A stretch of DNA of 64,000 bases, from the NCBI RefSeq assembly GCF_003605435.1, contig NZ_QXQB01000003.1, positions 682,001-746,000 on the forward strand, in the 5' to 3' direction. Source of the DNA: Paenibacillus pinisoli. Lineage in GTDB: Bacteria > Bacillota > Bacilli > Paenibacillales > Paenibacillaceae. How positions within the stretch are numbered: the first letter of the stretch is position 1; every line of letters begins with the position of its first letter. Below, one piece after another: positions 8,492 through 17,422 of this stretch. The notes below the pieces were generated by a model that saw only the letters and a program-made list of their open reading frames with translations, did no database searches and was not told the origin of the DNA. The position numbers and the translations under genes were made by a program.

Positions 8492-8845
8492 TTAATACTC
8501 GCATACTTCCAAAGCGTTGCCATCAGGGTCATAGAATGCAAAATACTTTGCCCCGTATTCCAAAATCCCCTCTACTTGCACATCATGGGACTTCAAATAG
8601 GCGAATGCTTCTTCGGCATTAGCAACATAGAAATTAAAGGCAGCACGCTTGGATTGAAAAGCGGTCTCGTCATCGGTCAAGCACAGCGTGAGAGAAGTCT
8701 GCCCGAACAAGATGCATTGGTATTCGCCCTTCTCGCTCCTCCAGCCTAGACTGCCGCCCATGATGCCGGTATACCATTCTGCAGCTCTGTCTATGTTTCT
8801 GACTGGAATAAAGACTGTATCGATATGCTGAAAAATCTTGGTCAT
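8492..8845 (-). CDS. VOC-superfamily (glyoxalase/bleomycin-resistance-like) protein
   Basis: The 117-residue single-domain protein has the VOC pattern: HIDTVFIPVRNIDRAAEWYTGIMG at the start, a paired beta-alpha-beta unit, and the terminal FAFYDPDGNALEVCEY with the usual metal-site glutamate. The substrate cannot be told from sequence; relatives are dioxygenases, isomerases or drug-binding proteins. GGAGG precedes the start at 8845. It sits 30 bp before the fructokinase stop on the same strand, so the two may be co-transcribed (kinase first). Confidence 0.8.
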   Translation of the reverse strand: MTKIFQHIDTVFIPVRNIDRAAEWYTGIMGGSLGWRSEKGEYQCILFGQTSLTLCLTDDETAFQSKRAAFNFYVANAEEAFAYLKSHDVQVEGILEYGAKYFAFYDPDGNALEVCEY

Positions 8846-8875
8846 CTTTTTCCTCCTTCTAATCATTCTAGACCG

Positions 8876-9772
8876 CTAAGCCTCCGCCGCTTTCACAGCG
8901 AGCGCCAGTGCGCCGCTAATCCCTGCCTTGTCGCCCAGACCCGGACTTACGATATAACGATCAATGTCCCGGTCCAGCGCAGGATGATGCACATAGCCCT
9001 TTAGCAGCTCTTTCACCTGCTCTCGGATAAGAGGGAACAGATGCGCCTGATGCATGACGCCTCCACCCAGAATCAGCCGCTCTGGCGACAGGATCAAGAT
9101 GTAGTTCATGAGCGCCTGAGCGATATAGTAGCTTTGGAAGCGCCACGCGGCATGATCCTCGCCAAGCTCGGATGCATTCACTCCCCAGCGCGCCTCAAGG
9201 GCTGGGCCTGCGGCAAGCCCCTCCAGGCAATCTCCATGAAACGGGCACTTCCCCCCATAATGGTCCTCGGGATGGCGGCGCACGATAATATGCCCCATCT
9301 CCGGGTGCGTAAGGCCGTGGACAAGCCTGCCCTCCGCTACGGCACCTGCGCCAATACCCGTGCCTACCGTCATGTAGAGGCAGCTTTGCAGCCCTTGGGC
9401 CGCTCCCCACAACAGCTCGCCCAGCGCCGCGGCATTGACGTCCGTATCAAAGCCCACTGGTACCTTCAGCTCCCGCTTCACGTAGCCGACCAGATCATAG
9501 CCGCTCCAGTGAGGCTTCGGCGTCTTCGTGACAGAACCGTATGTCGGACTGTCCGCATGGACATCGACCGGACCGAACGTCCCGATGCCGATTGCCTCGA
9601 TCTCTTTGCCTGCGAAATAAGCCATTGCCTTGCTCATCGTTTCTTCCGGCGTGGTTGTCGGGATGGATACCGTATCCTGTATCGTGCCATCCTCCGCGCC
9701 GATGCCGCATACAAACTTCGTTCCCCCGCCTTCGATCGCTCCATATCTCTTCACGTCTGCATTCCCCGCCAT
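8876..9772 (-). CDS. ROK-family fructokinase
   Basis: The 298-residue protein has the ROK phosphate-binding N-terminus YGAIEGGGTKF, the second glycine loop MTVGTGIGAGAV, and the zinc motif GHIIVRRHPEDH...CPFHGDCLEGLAAG. These match the ScrK/GmuE fructokinase branch, which phosphorylates fructose (and sometimes mannose) with ATP. The annotated ATG has only a weak ACAGG upstream. A GTG six codons downstream, with GGGG nearby, is an alternative start. It heads a possible two-gene unit with the VOC gene. Confidence 0.87.
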   Translation of the reverse strand: MAGNADVKRYGAIEGGGTKFVCGIGAEDGTIQDTVSIPTTTPEETMSKAMAYFAGKEIEAIGIGTFGPVDVHADSPTYGSVTKTPKPHWSGYDLVGYVKRELKVPVGFDTDVNAAALGELLWGAAQGLQSCLYMTVGTGIGAGAVAEGRLVHGLTHPEMGHIIVRRHPEDHYGGKCPFHGDCLEGLAAGPALEARWGVNASELGEDHAAWRFQSYYIAQALMNYILILSPERLILGGGVMHQAHLFPLIREQVKELLKGYVHHPALDRDIDRYIVSPGLGDKAGISGALALAVKAAEA

Positions 9773-9842
9773 TCTTGTGCCTGTTTTCTATTAACGTATC
9801 AGCAAGTCCGGCAGATTTCAAGCTGGCAGCGAATAAACGCAG

Positions 9843-9875
9843 GGAACCCCGCTGTCATCAGACAGCGGGGTTCTC
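9843..9875. repeat. Strong 13-bp hairpin in a divergent intergenic region
   Basis: GAACCCCGCTGTC, ATCA, GACAGCGGGGTTC is a perfect hairpin. It lies between two divergently transcribed genes (fructokinase and thioredoxin), where a terminator is not expected, and has no T-run. It could belong to a leader RNA or a small RNA; nothing else supports a choice. Confidence 0.6.
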
Positions 9876-9995
9876 ATTGGCAATGCTTGCTGGCCAATCC
9901 CATATGGAAAAACAAAGGGGGAAAGGCTATATTTTCTTCCCCTAATCGTATATAGTAAAAGTGCTTTCCATCTTTCAGATCGGAGTGAGAATACC

Positions 9996-10517
9996 ATGAC
10001 AAAGCTGCGTTTTGGGGTCACCTACGCGCTGCTGTTCGTCGCGATTGGCGGGATCGGCGTTCTGATCTATCAATTCTATAATAATGACACTCCCGTATAC
10101 GCCTACCAAATGGATGAATCCATTATGCTGCAGGACTTGAGCAGCCGTAGCTATGTATCCATCGATTACTCCGACAAACCGACCGTGCTTCTGTTCTTCA
10201 CCTCCTGGTGTCCCTATTGCAACGAGGACGCTCCGAAGATTGTTGAGCTGCACGACAAATACAAGGAATTCATTAATGTGTATGGCATTAATGTCATTCA
10301 GCGGGACGAATTGTCCGAAGTCATCGGCTACGTCGAGAAGCATAATATCGACTATCCGGTGCTGCTGGACGAGTCGAATCAGCTCTATACGAATTACGGC
10401 AGCCACGGCTTCCCGTCCATGTTCTTCATTACGCCCAAAGGCAAAACCATCGATGCGATTGTCGGATCAGCGGATATGGCCTATATCGAGGAATCCTTCC
10501 TTAAGCTCATGAACTAA
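9996..10517 (+). CDS. Membrane-anchored TlpA/ResA-like thioredoxin
   Basis: The 173-residue protein has an N-terminal uncleaved signal anchor (residues 7-27), then a thioredoxin fold. The active site is WCPYC in LLFFTSWCPYCNEDAP (Cys residues near 72 and 75) and the cis-Pro loop is HGFPSMFFI. It would act outside the membrane, reducing disulfides in secreted proteins or in cytochrome c maturation like ResA. GGAG precedes the ATG at 9996. It stands alone; no cytochrome genes are adjacent. Confidence 0.87.
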   Translation: MTKLRFGVTYALLFVAIGGIGVLIYQFYNNDTPVYAYQMDESIMLQDLSSRSYVSIDYSDKPTVLLFFTSWCPYCNEDAPKIVELHDKYKEFINVYGINVIQRDELSEVIGYVEKHNIDYPVLLDESNQLYTNYGSHGFPSMFFITPKGKTIDAIVGSADMAYIEESFLKLMN

Positions 10518-10609
10518 CAACGCGACAAAAGCGCGCGACTCATCCCCAATATCATGTTCGAGCCTTATCATGCAGAGAGCACCGCGCGTCGGGAGATTCG
10601 GGCCGTGCG

Positions 10610-10650
10610 AAAAAAGCCTCCGTTCGCTCATCGCGAGCAGGAGGCTTCTT
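10610..10650 (-). terminator. Terminator of the long minus-strand ribokinase operon
   Basis: On the minus strand AAGCCTCC, an 18-base loop with its own small stem, and GGAGGCTT are followed by a T-run. It lies 14 bp after the ribokinase stop and closes the operon that begins near 20.2 kb. Confidence 0.85.
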
Positions 10651-10663
10651 CTTCCTACTTATG

Positions 10664-11581
10664 TTATGAATGGCTTATCAAAAAGGCTTCGATCTCCGCT
10701 TTGTCCGGAATCGAGGATTGCGCGCCCGGCCGAGTAACAGCCAATGCGGCAGCAGCGGCGGCGAAACGCAGCGCTTCCTCGGTTGCAAGACCATCCGTGC
10801 ACGCTGCGGCGTAAGCGCCGATGAACGTGTCGCCCGCAGCGGTCGTATCGACCGGCTTCACGCGGAACGCAGGCACGGCTGCGCGAACGCCAGCAGCGCT
10901 GGCATAAAAGCAGCCTTGCTCGCCCAGCGTCACGATGACGCTGGCAGCGCCTTTGGCCAGCGCCCGCTCTGCAGACGCTTCAGCGGAAGCGAAATCTATA
11001 ACCTTTACGCCAGTGACGACAGCTGCTTCTGTCTCGTTCACAATCAGCGTGTCGATCAGCGGGAACAAGTCGTCCGAGAGCTCTCTCGCCGGCGCCGGAT
11101 TCAGAAAGACGCGTACGCCTTGCGCGCTCGCGCTGCGAATCGCAGCGACTGTCGTCTCCCACGGAATCTCATTCTGCAGCAGCACCGCATAAATGCCATC
11201 CCACTGCACGCCGGAGGCGATATCCTCTTCGCTTACCTTTCCGTTCGCCCCGGCGGACAAGATGATATTGTTTTCGCCTTCCTCATTGACGGTAATGAGC
11301 GCTATGCCTGACGTCCCTTCCTTGCGCAGGACCGAATCCGCCTGCACGCCCTTCTCCGCCAAAGATTCGACGAGCGTATCGCCGAACGGATCAAGCCCGA
11401 CAGCGCCGACCATGGTGCACGCCGCTCCCGCTCTGGCGGCAGCAACGGCCTGGTTGGCTCCTTTGCCGCCCGGTACAAACTTCGTGCCGCTGCTGTGAAT
11501 GGTCTCTCCCGGCAGCGGGAATTGCTTCACGTTGCTAACGACATCCATATTGACGCTTCCGATAACAAGCAGTTGCTTCAA
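10664..11581 (-). CDS. rbsK: Ribokinase
   Basis: The 305-residue PfkB-family kinase has the ribokinase signatures GSVNMDVV, the GGKGANQAVAAARAGA loop and the catalytic anion-hole motif DTTAAGDTF near residue 250. It phosphorylates D-ribose to ribose-5-phosphate with ATP. Translation starts at a TTG with AAAGGAG eleven bases upstream. It is the last gene of the minus-strand operon, after two ADP-ribosylglycohydrolase-fold genes. Free ribose released by those enzymes would be its natural substrate. No rbsABC transporter or rbsD is adjacent. Confidence 0.9.
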   Translation of the reverse strand: MKQLLVIGSVNMDVVSNVKQFPLPGETIHSSGTKFVPGGKGANQAVAAARAGAACTMVGAVGLDPFGDTLVESLAEKGVQADSVLRKEGTSGIALITVNEEGENNIILSAGANGKVSEEDIASGVQWDGIYAVLLQNEIPWETTVAAIRSASAQGVRVFLNPAPARELSDDLFPLIDTLIVNETEAAVVTGVKVIDFASAEASAERALAKGAASVIVTLGEQGCFYASAAGVRAAVPAFRVKPVDTTAAGDTFIGAYAAACTDGLATEEALRFAAAAAALAVTRPGAQSSIPDKAEIEAFLISHS

Positions 11582-11626
11582 CGCTGCAACGCTCCTTTCC
11601 CCTAATCGTGCTGTGCTTTATTCCTA

Positions 11627-13738
11627 TTATTCTACTTCTGTATATACCCGCACGTCGCGAATTTCATTTTCGACCGGTCCCAGGCTCCCGAAGCCATACA
11701 TGCCGCTTGCGAAGTAGCCGTCTCGGCATTCTAGAACATTAACCCCATTAATAAATAGGTCAAAATGATCCCCGTCCGCAACGACCTTCATACGATATTC
11801 CTCGCCATGCTTCCAATCATACGCTGCGCTGATTAAGCGCTCCTGCCCGAAATCCTCGCGGATGAAGGAGACCTTGCCCGCTCCGTCTAGGCCGGCCAGA
11901 TAATGGCGCTTAATGCCCTGCGCCCGCGTAATAAGCAAGTGGCTATCCCCGGCAATCGGCTTAACCGTCGCTTCTACAATGATCCTGCCGGCATAGTAGT
12001 TGCCAGAGTATGCGGAGCAGTCCGTCTCGCTTACGCAATGCAGCGCTCCGTCCTTCAGCTCCCACTTGCCGCGGTGCTGGGCGAATGGCGTGACCGAGCC
12101 GAACTCCTTGTATTGCTTCGCAAAATCTATGGCGTACTCCGCTGCTCCCGTCACATGGAACCGCCCCAGGAACAGGCTGCCGATCGCACGGTTCAAGAGC
12201 GGAGAATCGCTCTCCAGCACCCAGCCGATCTCGTCGATTACAGCCCCATCGGTGTCCGGTACCGTAAAGACAACATCGGTCCACGCTCCGCATACAGGCG
12301 CGAACGAGTCCAGCTTCACTTCTTCCTTCGTATGCGTGTTGCGCACATACGGCGTAAGCGTAAGCGGCTCTCCCTCCCATTGGTCGAGATAGAAGGATGC
12401 TGATACTTGCTGTCCCGCAGCGATAAGCGGCGCAAAGGTGGGCTTATACTTCTCGTCATTGAACTCCTCGCGCCGGTAGAACGGCTTGAAGTACAGCTTG
12501 CTGCTGTCGCCTGTCACAAGCCGGTCGAACACCACTTCAAGCGAGCCGCGGCTTTCCTTCGTATGCTGCGCGGAATGCCGGACGACCGGTGTCTTGAAGC
12601 TGTTGCTCGTACGGAACCCGTGCGTCGAGCCCGGCAGGTCGAAGTCGAAGTAGACCTCTCCCTTCTTCACGCGCTGAGCCAGCCCCTCCGGCGCTTGCTC
12701 TCCGTTCATCCGGTAGCCAAGCAGCGCCAGCTCCTTCGAGAAGGTCGGGAAGTCGACCAGATTGAGGTAGCCGGAGACGCTGGAGGCGACGATAAAGTCG
12801 TTGATCGGCTTGCGGTAATGCGCCGGAATGCCCTCCAGCCCTGCCATTACGCCCAGTATAGTTCCGACGTTGCCCGCGTTGCAATCCGTATCCCAGCCGC
12901 ACATCGATGCGATCTCGACGGTACGCGCGAAATCTCCTTCGCCGTACAGCATCGCCAGCACGCATACGCCCGCATTCGGAATGATATGGCAGACGCCGGT
13001 ATATTTGTCGTAGCCCCAACGCCCATCCAGGTAGTGCCAGCAAGCGCGGAAGTCCTCCGGATTGTCGCGATGGAACTCCATGACGGCATGGACCACTTTG
13101 GCATAGGTAGAGTCGGCCGGAATAACGCTCAACCCAGCCTCGATGACATCATCGATGGACTTGGTCTCGAATGCCTTGGCGATACAAGCCGCCATGAAGC
13201 GCGCGCCGTACAGCCCATTGCCGTCATGGGATACGCTGGCCGCCTTCTCTGCGTAGTCCGCCGCTTTCTGCATATTGCCCGGGAACAGAAGGCCCCAGGA
13301 ATCGATAAAGATCTGGCCGCCGATCTGCTCAGCCATCTCCAGCCCGTTCACTTCGATAGAGCCGGATCGAGGGGCGGGAATGCCCCTCTGCAAGTTCAGA
13401 TATGCGGTATGCTCGGTGCTGACGTTCTCGCCGCCCCACCAGAACATGCCGATGCCTTCCCTGGCGTAGTTCAACCAGGCCCTGCCGACATCATCAGGCT
13501 CCAGCTCACGGTTCACAGCGTCATCATACAGCGCCCGCAGGAAGAAGACCGGTCCATTCGCATCGTCATCTGCGGAGAACGTCTTGTATTCCTTCACATA
13601 GGTGCGGATATCTCCGTATACGTCGCGAATGCGGTCATGCGTCCATACGACAGGCTCGATCGGCGCTCCCAGCCGGATGCCGACATTCATGCCGAGGAAG
13701 CCGGCATAGATCGTTTCTACATAGTTGTTCGGTATCAT
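11627..13738 (-). CDS. ADP-ribosylglycohydrolase-fold enzyme with C-terminal lectin-like domain
   Basis: Residues 1-330 (of about 703) are an ADP-ribosylglycohydrolase (DraG-type) domain, with the metal-site motif GWDTDCNAGNVGTILGVMAG, an acidic N-terminal cluster (SADDDANGP) and the EHTAYLNLQRG region. Residues 350-520 are of unknown beta-rich type. Residues about 530-703 look like a concanavalin/LamG-type module (YYAGRIIVEATVKP, HYLAGLDGAGKVSF, YGFGSLGPV). No signal peptide is seen. I infer hydrolysis of an N- or O-ribosyl bond rather than protein de-ADP-ribosylation, because it sits with sugar-transport genes and ribokinase. The ATG at 13738 has GGGAG eight bases upstream and is preferred to the GTG at 13747. 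Confidence 0.82.
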   Translation of the reverse strand: MIPNNYVETIYAGFLGMNVGIRLGAPIEPVVWTHDRIRDVYGDIRTYVKEYKTFSADDDANGPVFFLRALYDDAVNRELEPDDVGRAWLNYAREGIGMFWWGGENVSTEHTAYLNLQRGIPAPRSGSIEVNGLEMAEQIGGQIFIDSWGLLFPGNMQKAADYAEKAASVSHDGNGLYGARFMAACIAKAFETKSIDDVIEAGLSVIPADSTYAKVVHAVMEFHRDNPEDFRACWHYLDGRWGYDKYTGVCHIIPNAGVCVLAMLYGEGDFARTVEIASMCGWDTDCNAGNVGTILGVMAGLEGIPAHYRKPINDFIVASSVSGYLNLVDFPTFSKELALLGYRMNGEQAPEGLAQRVKKGEVYFDFDLPGSTHGFRTSNSFKTPVVRHSAQHTKESRGSLEVVFDRLVTGDSSKLYFKPFYRREEFNDEKYKPTFAPLIAAGQQVSASFYLDQWEGEPLTLTPYVRNTHTKEEVKLDSFAPVCGAWTDVVFTVPDTDGAVIDEIGWVLESDSPLLNRAIGSLFLGRFHVTGAAEYAIDFAKQYKEFGSVTPFAQHRGKWELKDGALHCVSETDCSAYSGNYYAGRIIVEATVKPIAGDSHLLITRAQGIKRHYLAGLDGAGKVSFIREDFGQERLISAAYDWKHGEEYRMKVVADGDHFDLFINGVNVLECRDGYFASGMYGFGSLGPVENEIRDVRVYTEVE

Positions 13739-13803
13739 TGCTCTCACTCCCGTCCCTATTGCGCTAGCTAAGTCTCTTTATCTACAAATATCGTCTCTGG
13801 CTG

Positions 13804-14955
13804 CTATTCCAATATGCTCCTCCTTGCTTCATGCGCGCGGAGATCATCCTTGATGATATTCGCCGCTACATCACTGAATTGGTCGGCAATGGCGAACAGG
13901 TCCAGACGGTTCACCTTGTTTAGCTGTTCAATATCGGACGTGCTGATCACTTCGTGCCCATACATCGCTCCCAGGATGACACCAGCCATTACACCGATAG
14001 AATCCGTGTCGCGTCCGGAGTTGACCCCGTCCAGAATGGAGCGGTAATAGTCGCCGTCGTTCAATACGATGAACGCAAGCGCCATCGGCAGCTCCTCGAT
14101 TGACCACAAGCGGCTTGGCGTATAGTGATTGCTCGGCACGCCTACCTTGTCGATATGGCGGCTGACATCGTCGCCCATAGGCGAATACTTGAGCATAATG
14201 GCCTGGAATTCGGCGATCACCTTATCCATATCGTCCCGCTCGGCGCGCAAGGCTCTGGCCTTATTCGTCAGCTCCTTAATCGCAGCCTTGGTGCCGTCCT
14301 TCGCCAGCCCTACCGCCGTCTCTACGATATCGTCTACCGTCACGCCCGGCTCGAACGCCTTGGCTACGCAAGCGGCGAGCACGCCCGCCGCCTCCAGCCC
14401 ATAGCTGTTCTGATGCCCCATGGCGAACAGAATCGCTTCGTCATACGCCGCCTTCGGATGCCCCGCATTCACAATCCCGATGGGGGCGATATACATCGCC
14501 GCCCCGCAGTTCACCATGTTGCCCATGCCGCCCTCTCTCGGATCGCAGTTCGCCAGCACGTGCCGCATAAAGATATATTTCTCGGGATAAAACAGCCGGT
14601 CTATAATGTACGTCTCCTGATTCAGCTCCGGCACGAACGTCTTCCGGAAGGCAATCTCCTTCACGAACTCATTGCCCATATCGTAGGCGTCCAGATGCCG
14701 TCCTTCAGTGTTGTACACGTTCATCAGCGCAACCGTCATGAGCGTATCATCGGTCACAATGCCGTCGCCCCTTACTCGCCCAAGCCGGACGTCTGCGGGC
14801 AGGTCCATCTTATGCCAGCGGGTCATGATCGACTCCACTCTGCCATATTGCGACTTGATCCCCTCATAGGTCAGCTTCTCGATTGGCGCGCCCATTGCGT
14901 CGCCCAGCGCGGTCGATGCGACCACGCCTCTCACTCGGTCACGAAACGAAGTCAT
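13804..14955 (-). CDS. ADP-ribosylglycohydrolase-family protein
   Basis: The 383-residue protein is a single DraG-type domain. It has GVVASTALGDAMGAPIEKL at the N-terminus, the first metal motif GIVTDDTLM and the second metal motif GRDTDSIGVMAGVILGAMYG. These Asp residues bind two Mg ions in the family. It is the second such enzyme in the operon and lacks the extra modules of its neighbour. Start: ATG at 14955 with AAGGAG. The gene follows the solute-binding protein by 12 bp. The role is inferred to be cleavage of an imported ribosyl glycoside; the real substrate is unknown. Confidence 0.85.
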   Translation of the reverse strand: MTSFRDRVRGVVASTALGDAMGAPIEKLTYEGIKSQYGRVESIMTRWHKMDLPADVRLGRVRGDGIVTDDTLMTVALMNVYNTEGRHLDAYDMGNEFVKEIAFRKTFVPELNQETYIIDRLFYPEKYIFMRHVLANCDPREGGMGNMVNCGAAMYIAPIGIVNAGHPKAAYDEAILFAMGHQNSYGLEAAGVLAACVAKAFEPGVTVDDIVETAVGLAKDGTKAAIKELTNKARALRAERDDMDKVIAEFQAIMLKYSPMGDDVSRHIDKVGVPSNHYTPSRLWSIEELPMALAFIVLNDGDYYRSILDGVNSGRDTDSIGVMAGVILGAMYGHEVISTSDIEQLNKVNRLDLFAIADQFSDVAANIIKDDLRAHEARRSILE

Positions 14956-14967
14956 GGCATTAGCTCC

Positions 14968-16467
14968 TTACTTGATGTTTTCGTTAGCGTATTTTGTAAT
15001 GTCCGTGCCGCCTGCCGCATTCCAAGCTTCTACGAACTTGTCGAACTCGGACAGGTTTTTCTTGCCGGTAATGAAGTCAGTCGCGTATTCCTTGTACAGG
15101 TTGTTCATCGCATCCCAGTTCGCAATGTATTGCTCTGGAATGATAAAGTTATTGTCTTCCGTGTAGAAGTCGGCTGCAGCTTGCAGCGAGCTTGTGCCCG
15201 GCTCGCCCAGCAGAGGCGTCTTCAGCGGCGTCTCGGATTTCATCTCAAGCGGCTCCCAGAAGCGCGCGTACCATTCGCTGTAATATTTGTCGTTCAGCTC
15301 GATCTGTCCGTCCGCTACTGTGTAGTGCTCATTCTCAAAGCCAAGACGGTCCAGCATTTGGCCTTTCGGGCTTGCGAGGTAATCGAATACCTGGAATGCC
15401 GCGTCCTTATGCTTCGATTGCGAGGAGATCGCCAGACCTCTGGACTCCTTCGTGACATCGGTTGCCCCGAAGCCTTGCGCGACGCCTTTGGCAGGAGGCA
15501 GCACGACCAGGTTTGCGCCGTCGCCGTTCAGCTCTTTCATTCTGCCGTCGTACAGGTCGATGATTTTGCCCGCAGTGCCTGTGATGACTGCCGCATCGCC
15601 CTTGTAGAACGCATCTTCCTTCGTATCCCATTGCTTCGTGATGAATTGCGGGTCAAGCAGTCCTTCGTTATACAGCTTGTTGTAGAAGGCGAGCTTTTCT
15701 TTTTCGTTCTGCGATACTTTGGAATATTCGTATGTGCCGTCTTCCTTCTTCAGCCAAGTTGTATCCAGGCCGAAAGCGGAGTTGAAGATGAAGTTGATCT
15801 CTGCGATATCGCCGGCTGCCGTCAGCGCGTAGCCAGGCTTGTCGCCGCCAGGCTTCTTCTCGACCAGTTCCTTGAAGAAGGCATAGTAGTTGTCGATGGT
15901 CGGATCCGCCAGCAGTGCCTTGGAGCTGTCCATGGCGTTCAGCCAATCCGCGCGCACGACCGGCGTTTTGGACGCAAGCGGCTTGATCCACAGCAGGTAT
16001 GGATAGCTCGCCATTCTTGTTGCGTTATGCGGCTCGATGATGTCTTTCACATACTTGGATTGTTCGATATATGGCGTCAGGTCCTCCAGCAGGCCTTGCT
16101 CGGAGATTTGCTGGTCGCCGCCTTGGAAGTAGATGATGTCAGGAATCGTCCCGCCCAGCAGGAGCAGATTCAGGTTCTCGGCATAGCTGCCTTGCGCCAG
16201 GTCGACCAGCTCGAACTTCACGTTCAGCCCTTCGTCTTCCTTAAGCGCTTTCTCTAGCGTCTCAAAAAATTTGACGGAGACCGGGTTGGCCGTTCCCTCG
16301 TCTTTGTATACGATCTTCAGCGTGACAGGATCAGCGCTTGGATTCGGCGATGCGGTTCCGGGTTCATTCGACGGTTGGTTGCTGCCAGGCGAGTTCGAGT
16401 TGGAGCTGCAAGCGGCAATAACCGTAACCAGCATTGCAATGATGAGTACCAGACTTACTTTTTTCAT
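14968..16467 (-). CDS. ABC transporter solute-binding lipoprotein (CUT1 family)
   Basis: The 499-residue protein has a lipoprotein signal (hydrophobic stretch, lipobox VIAAC with the modified Cys near residue 20) and a Ser/Asn/Pro-rich linker. A family-1 extracellular solute-binding fold follows (PVTLKIVYKDEG, LLLGGTIPDIIYF, AFKVFDYLASPKG-like region). Its length fits the LipO/YtcQ group that pairs with LplB/YtcP-type permeases. It captures a sugar or oligosaccharide at the membrane and passes it to the two permeases encoded just upstream. AAAGGGGAG precedes the ATG. The ligand is unknown. Confidence 0.9.
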   Translation of the reverse strand: MKKVSLVLIIAMLVTVIAACSSNSNSPGSNQPSNEPGTASPNPSADPVTLKIVYKDEGTANPVSVKFFETLEKALKEDEGLNVKFELVDLAQGSYAENLNLLLLGGTIPDIIYFQGGDQQISEQGLLEDLTPYIEQSKYVKDIIEPHNATRMASYPYLLWIKPLASKTPVVRADWLNAMDSSKALLADPTIDNYYAFFKELVEKKPGGDKPGYALTAAGDIAEINFIFNSAFGLDTTWLKKEDGTYEYSKVSQNEKEKLAFYNKLYNEGLLDPQFITKQWDTKEDAFYKGDAAVITGTAGKIIDLYDGRMKELNGDGANLVVLPPAKGVAQGFGATDVTKESRGLAISSQSKHKDAAFQVFDYLASPKGQMLDRLGFENEHYTVADGQIELNDKYYSEWYARFWEPLEMKSETPLKTPLLGEPGTSSLQAAADFYTEDNNFIIPEQYIANWDAMNNLYKEYATDFITGKKNLSEFDKFVEAWNAAGGTDITKYANENIK

Positions 16468-16531
16468 GGTTGATTCTCCCCTTTAATAAATTGGCACTTC
16501 CATTCCTGCTTTCGCAGTGTGTCTTCCCGAG

Positions 16532-17407
16532 CTAATCCTTCACCCCTCCCTCAAGCGCTCCTTTCGCGTAATACTTCAGAATAAATGGATATAGGATCAG
16601 CAGCGGCACAATCGCAATCATAATCGTACCGGCCTGCAGGGAAGCAAAATCAAAGTTGACTGAGCTGTCGAACAAGTTGTTCTGGTTGCCGATAATGGAC
16701 GTATTGTCTTTCCTGACGACGAACTGCCTTAGCACCACCTGCAGCGGCCACTTGCTCGGCTCGGAGATATAGATGGTCGCCCGGAAATATTCGTTCCAGC
16801 GGAACACGCCGTAGAACAAGCCAAGTGTCGCCAGTCCCGGCTTCGACAACGGCATCATGATGCGGGTATACATGCGGAAGTGTCCAGCCCCGTCGATCCG
16901 CGCCGCCTCCAGAATCTCCTCCGGAATGTCCTGGAAGAACCGCATCAGAATGAACAAGTAATACACATTGATGGCTTTGTACAGAATAAGCGCCGTCAGC
17001 TTGTTCATGAGCCCGAGGTCCTTCACCAGCAAATATTCCGGAATAAGCCCCGGCTCAAATACCATGATGACGATTAGGAAGAGCAGCACCAGCTTCTTCC
17101 CGATAAAATTCGTTCTGGCCAGCACATACGCCGCCATCGACGTCAGAATCAAGTTGAGCAGCGTGCCTGCGCCCGTAATCCAGACCGAATTGACGATACT
17201 GCCCGTAATAAGCGGATTGGACAGGAGCAGCTCGTAGTTCATCAGAGAGAAGCCTTTCGGAATAAGATCGAGGCCGCTCATCAGATGGGCTCTTCCAGGT
17301 GCCGTCAGGGACAGCGCCAGCAGGTTCAGGATCGGAACCAGCACGGCGAGCGTGGACAGAAACAGAATGGCATAGATGATGATTTTCGATAGTTCCAGTC
17401 GTCTCAT
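16532..17407 (-). CDS. Carbohydrate ABC transporter permease (YtcP/AraQ type)
   Basis: The 291-residue protein has six predicted membrane helices and the cytoplasmic EAA loop EAARIDGAGHFRMYTRIMMPLSKPG that docks the ATPase. It is the second permease of a CUT1 importer, encoded 15 bp after the first. No ATPase gene exists in the operon, as is common in Bacillales, where a shared MsmX-like ATPase energises several importers. Confidence 0.92.
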   Translation of the reverse strand: MRRLELSKIIIYAILFLSTLAVLVPILNLLALSLTAPGRAHLMSGLDLIPKGFSLMNYELLLSNPLITGSIVNSVWITGAGTLLNLILTSMAAYVLARTNFIGKKLVLLFLIVIMVFEPGLIPEYLLVKDLGLMNKLTALILYKAINVYYLFILMRFFQDIPEEILEAARIDGAGHFRMYTRIMMPLSKPGLATLGLFYGVFRWNEYFRATIYISEPSKWPLQVVLRQFVVRKDNTSIIGNQNNLFDSSVNFDFASLQAGTIMIAIVPLLILYPFILKYYAKGALEGGVKD

Positions 17408-17422
17408 TGCTTGATCCCTCCT

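Noticed and set aside
12407..16257. Long plus-strand open frames (454 and 710 codons) over the ADP-ribosylglycohydrolase and binding-protein genes
   Set aside because: They are antisense shadows of strongly supported minus-strand genes in GC-rich DNA, without domains or ribosome sites.
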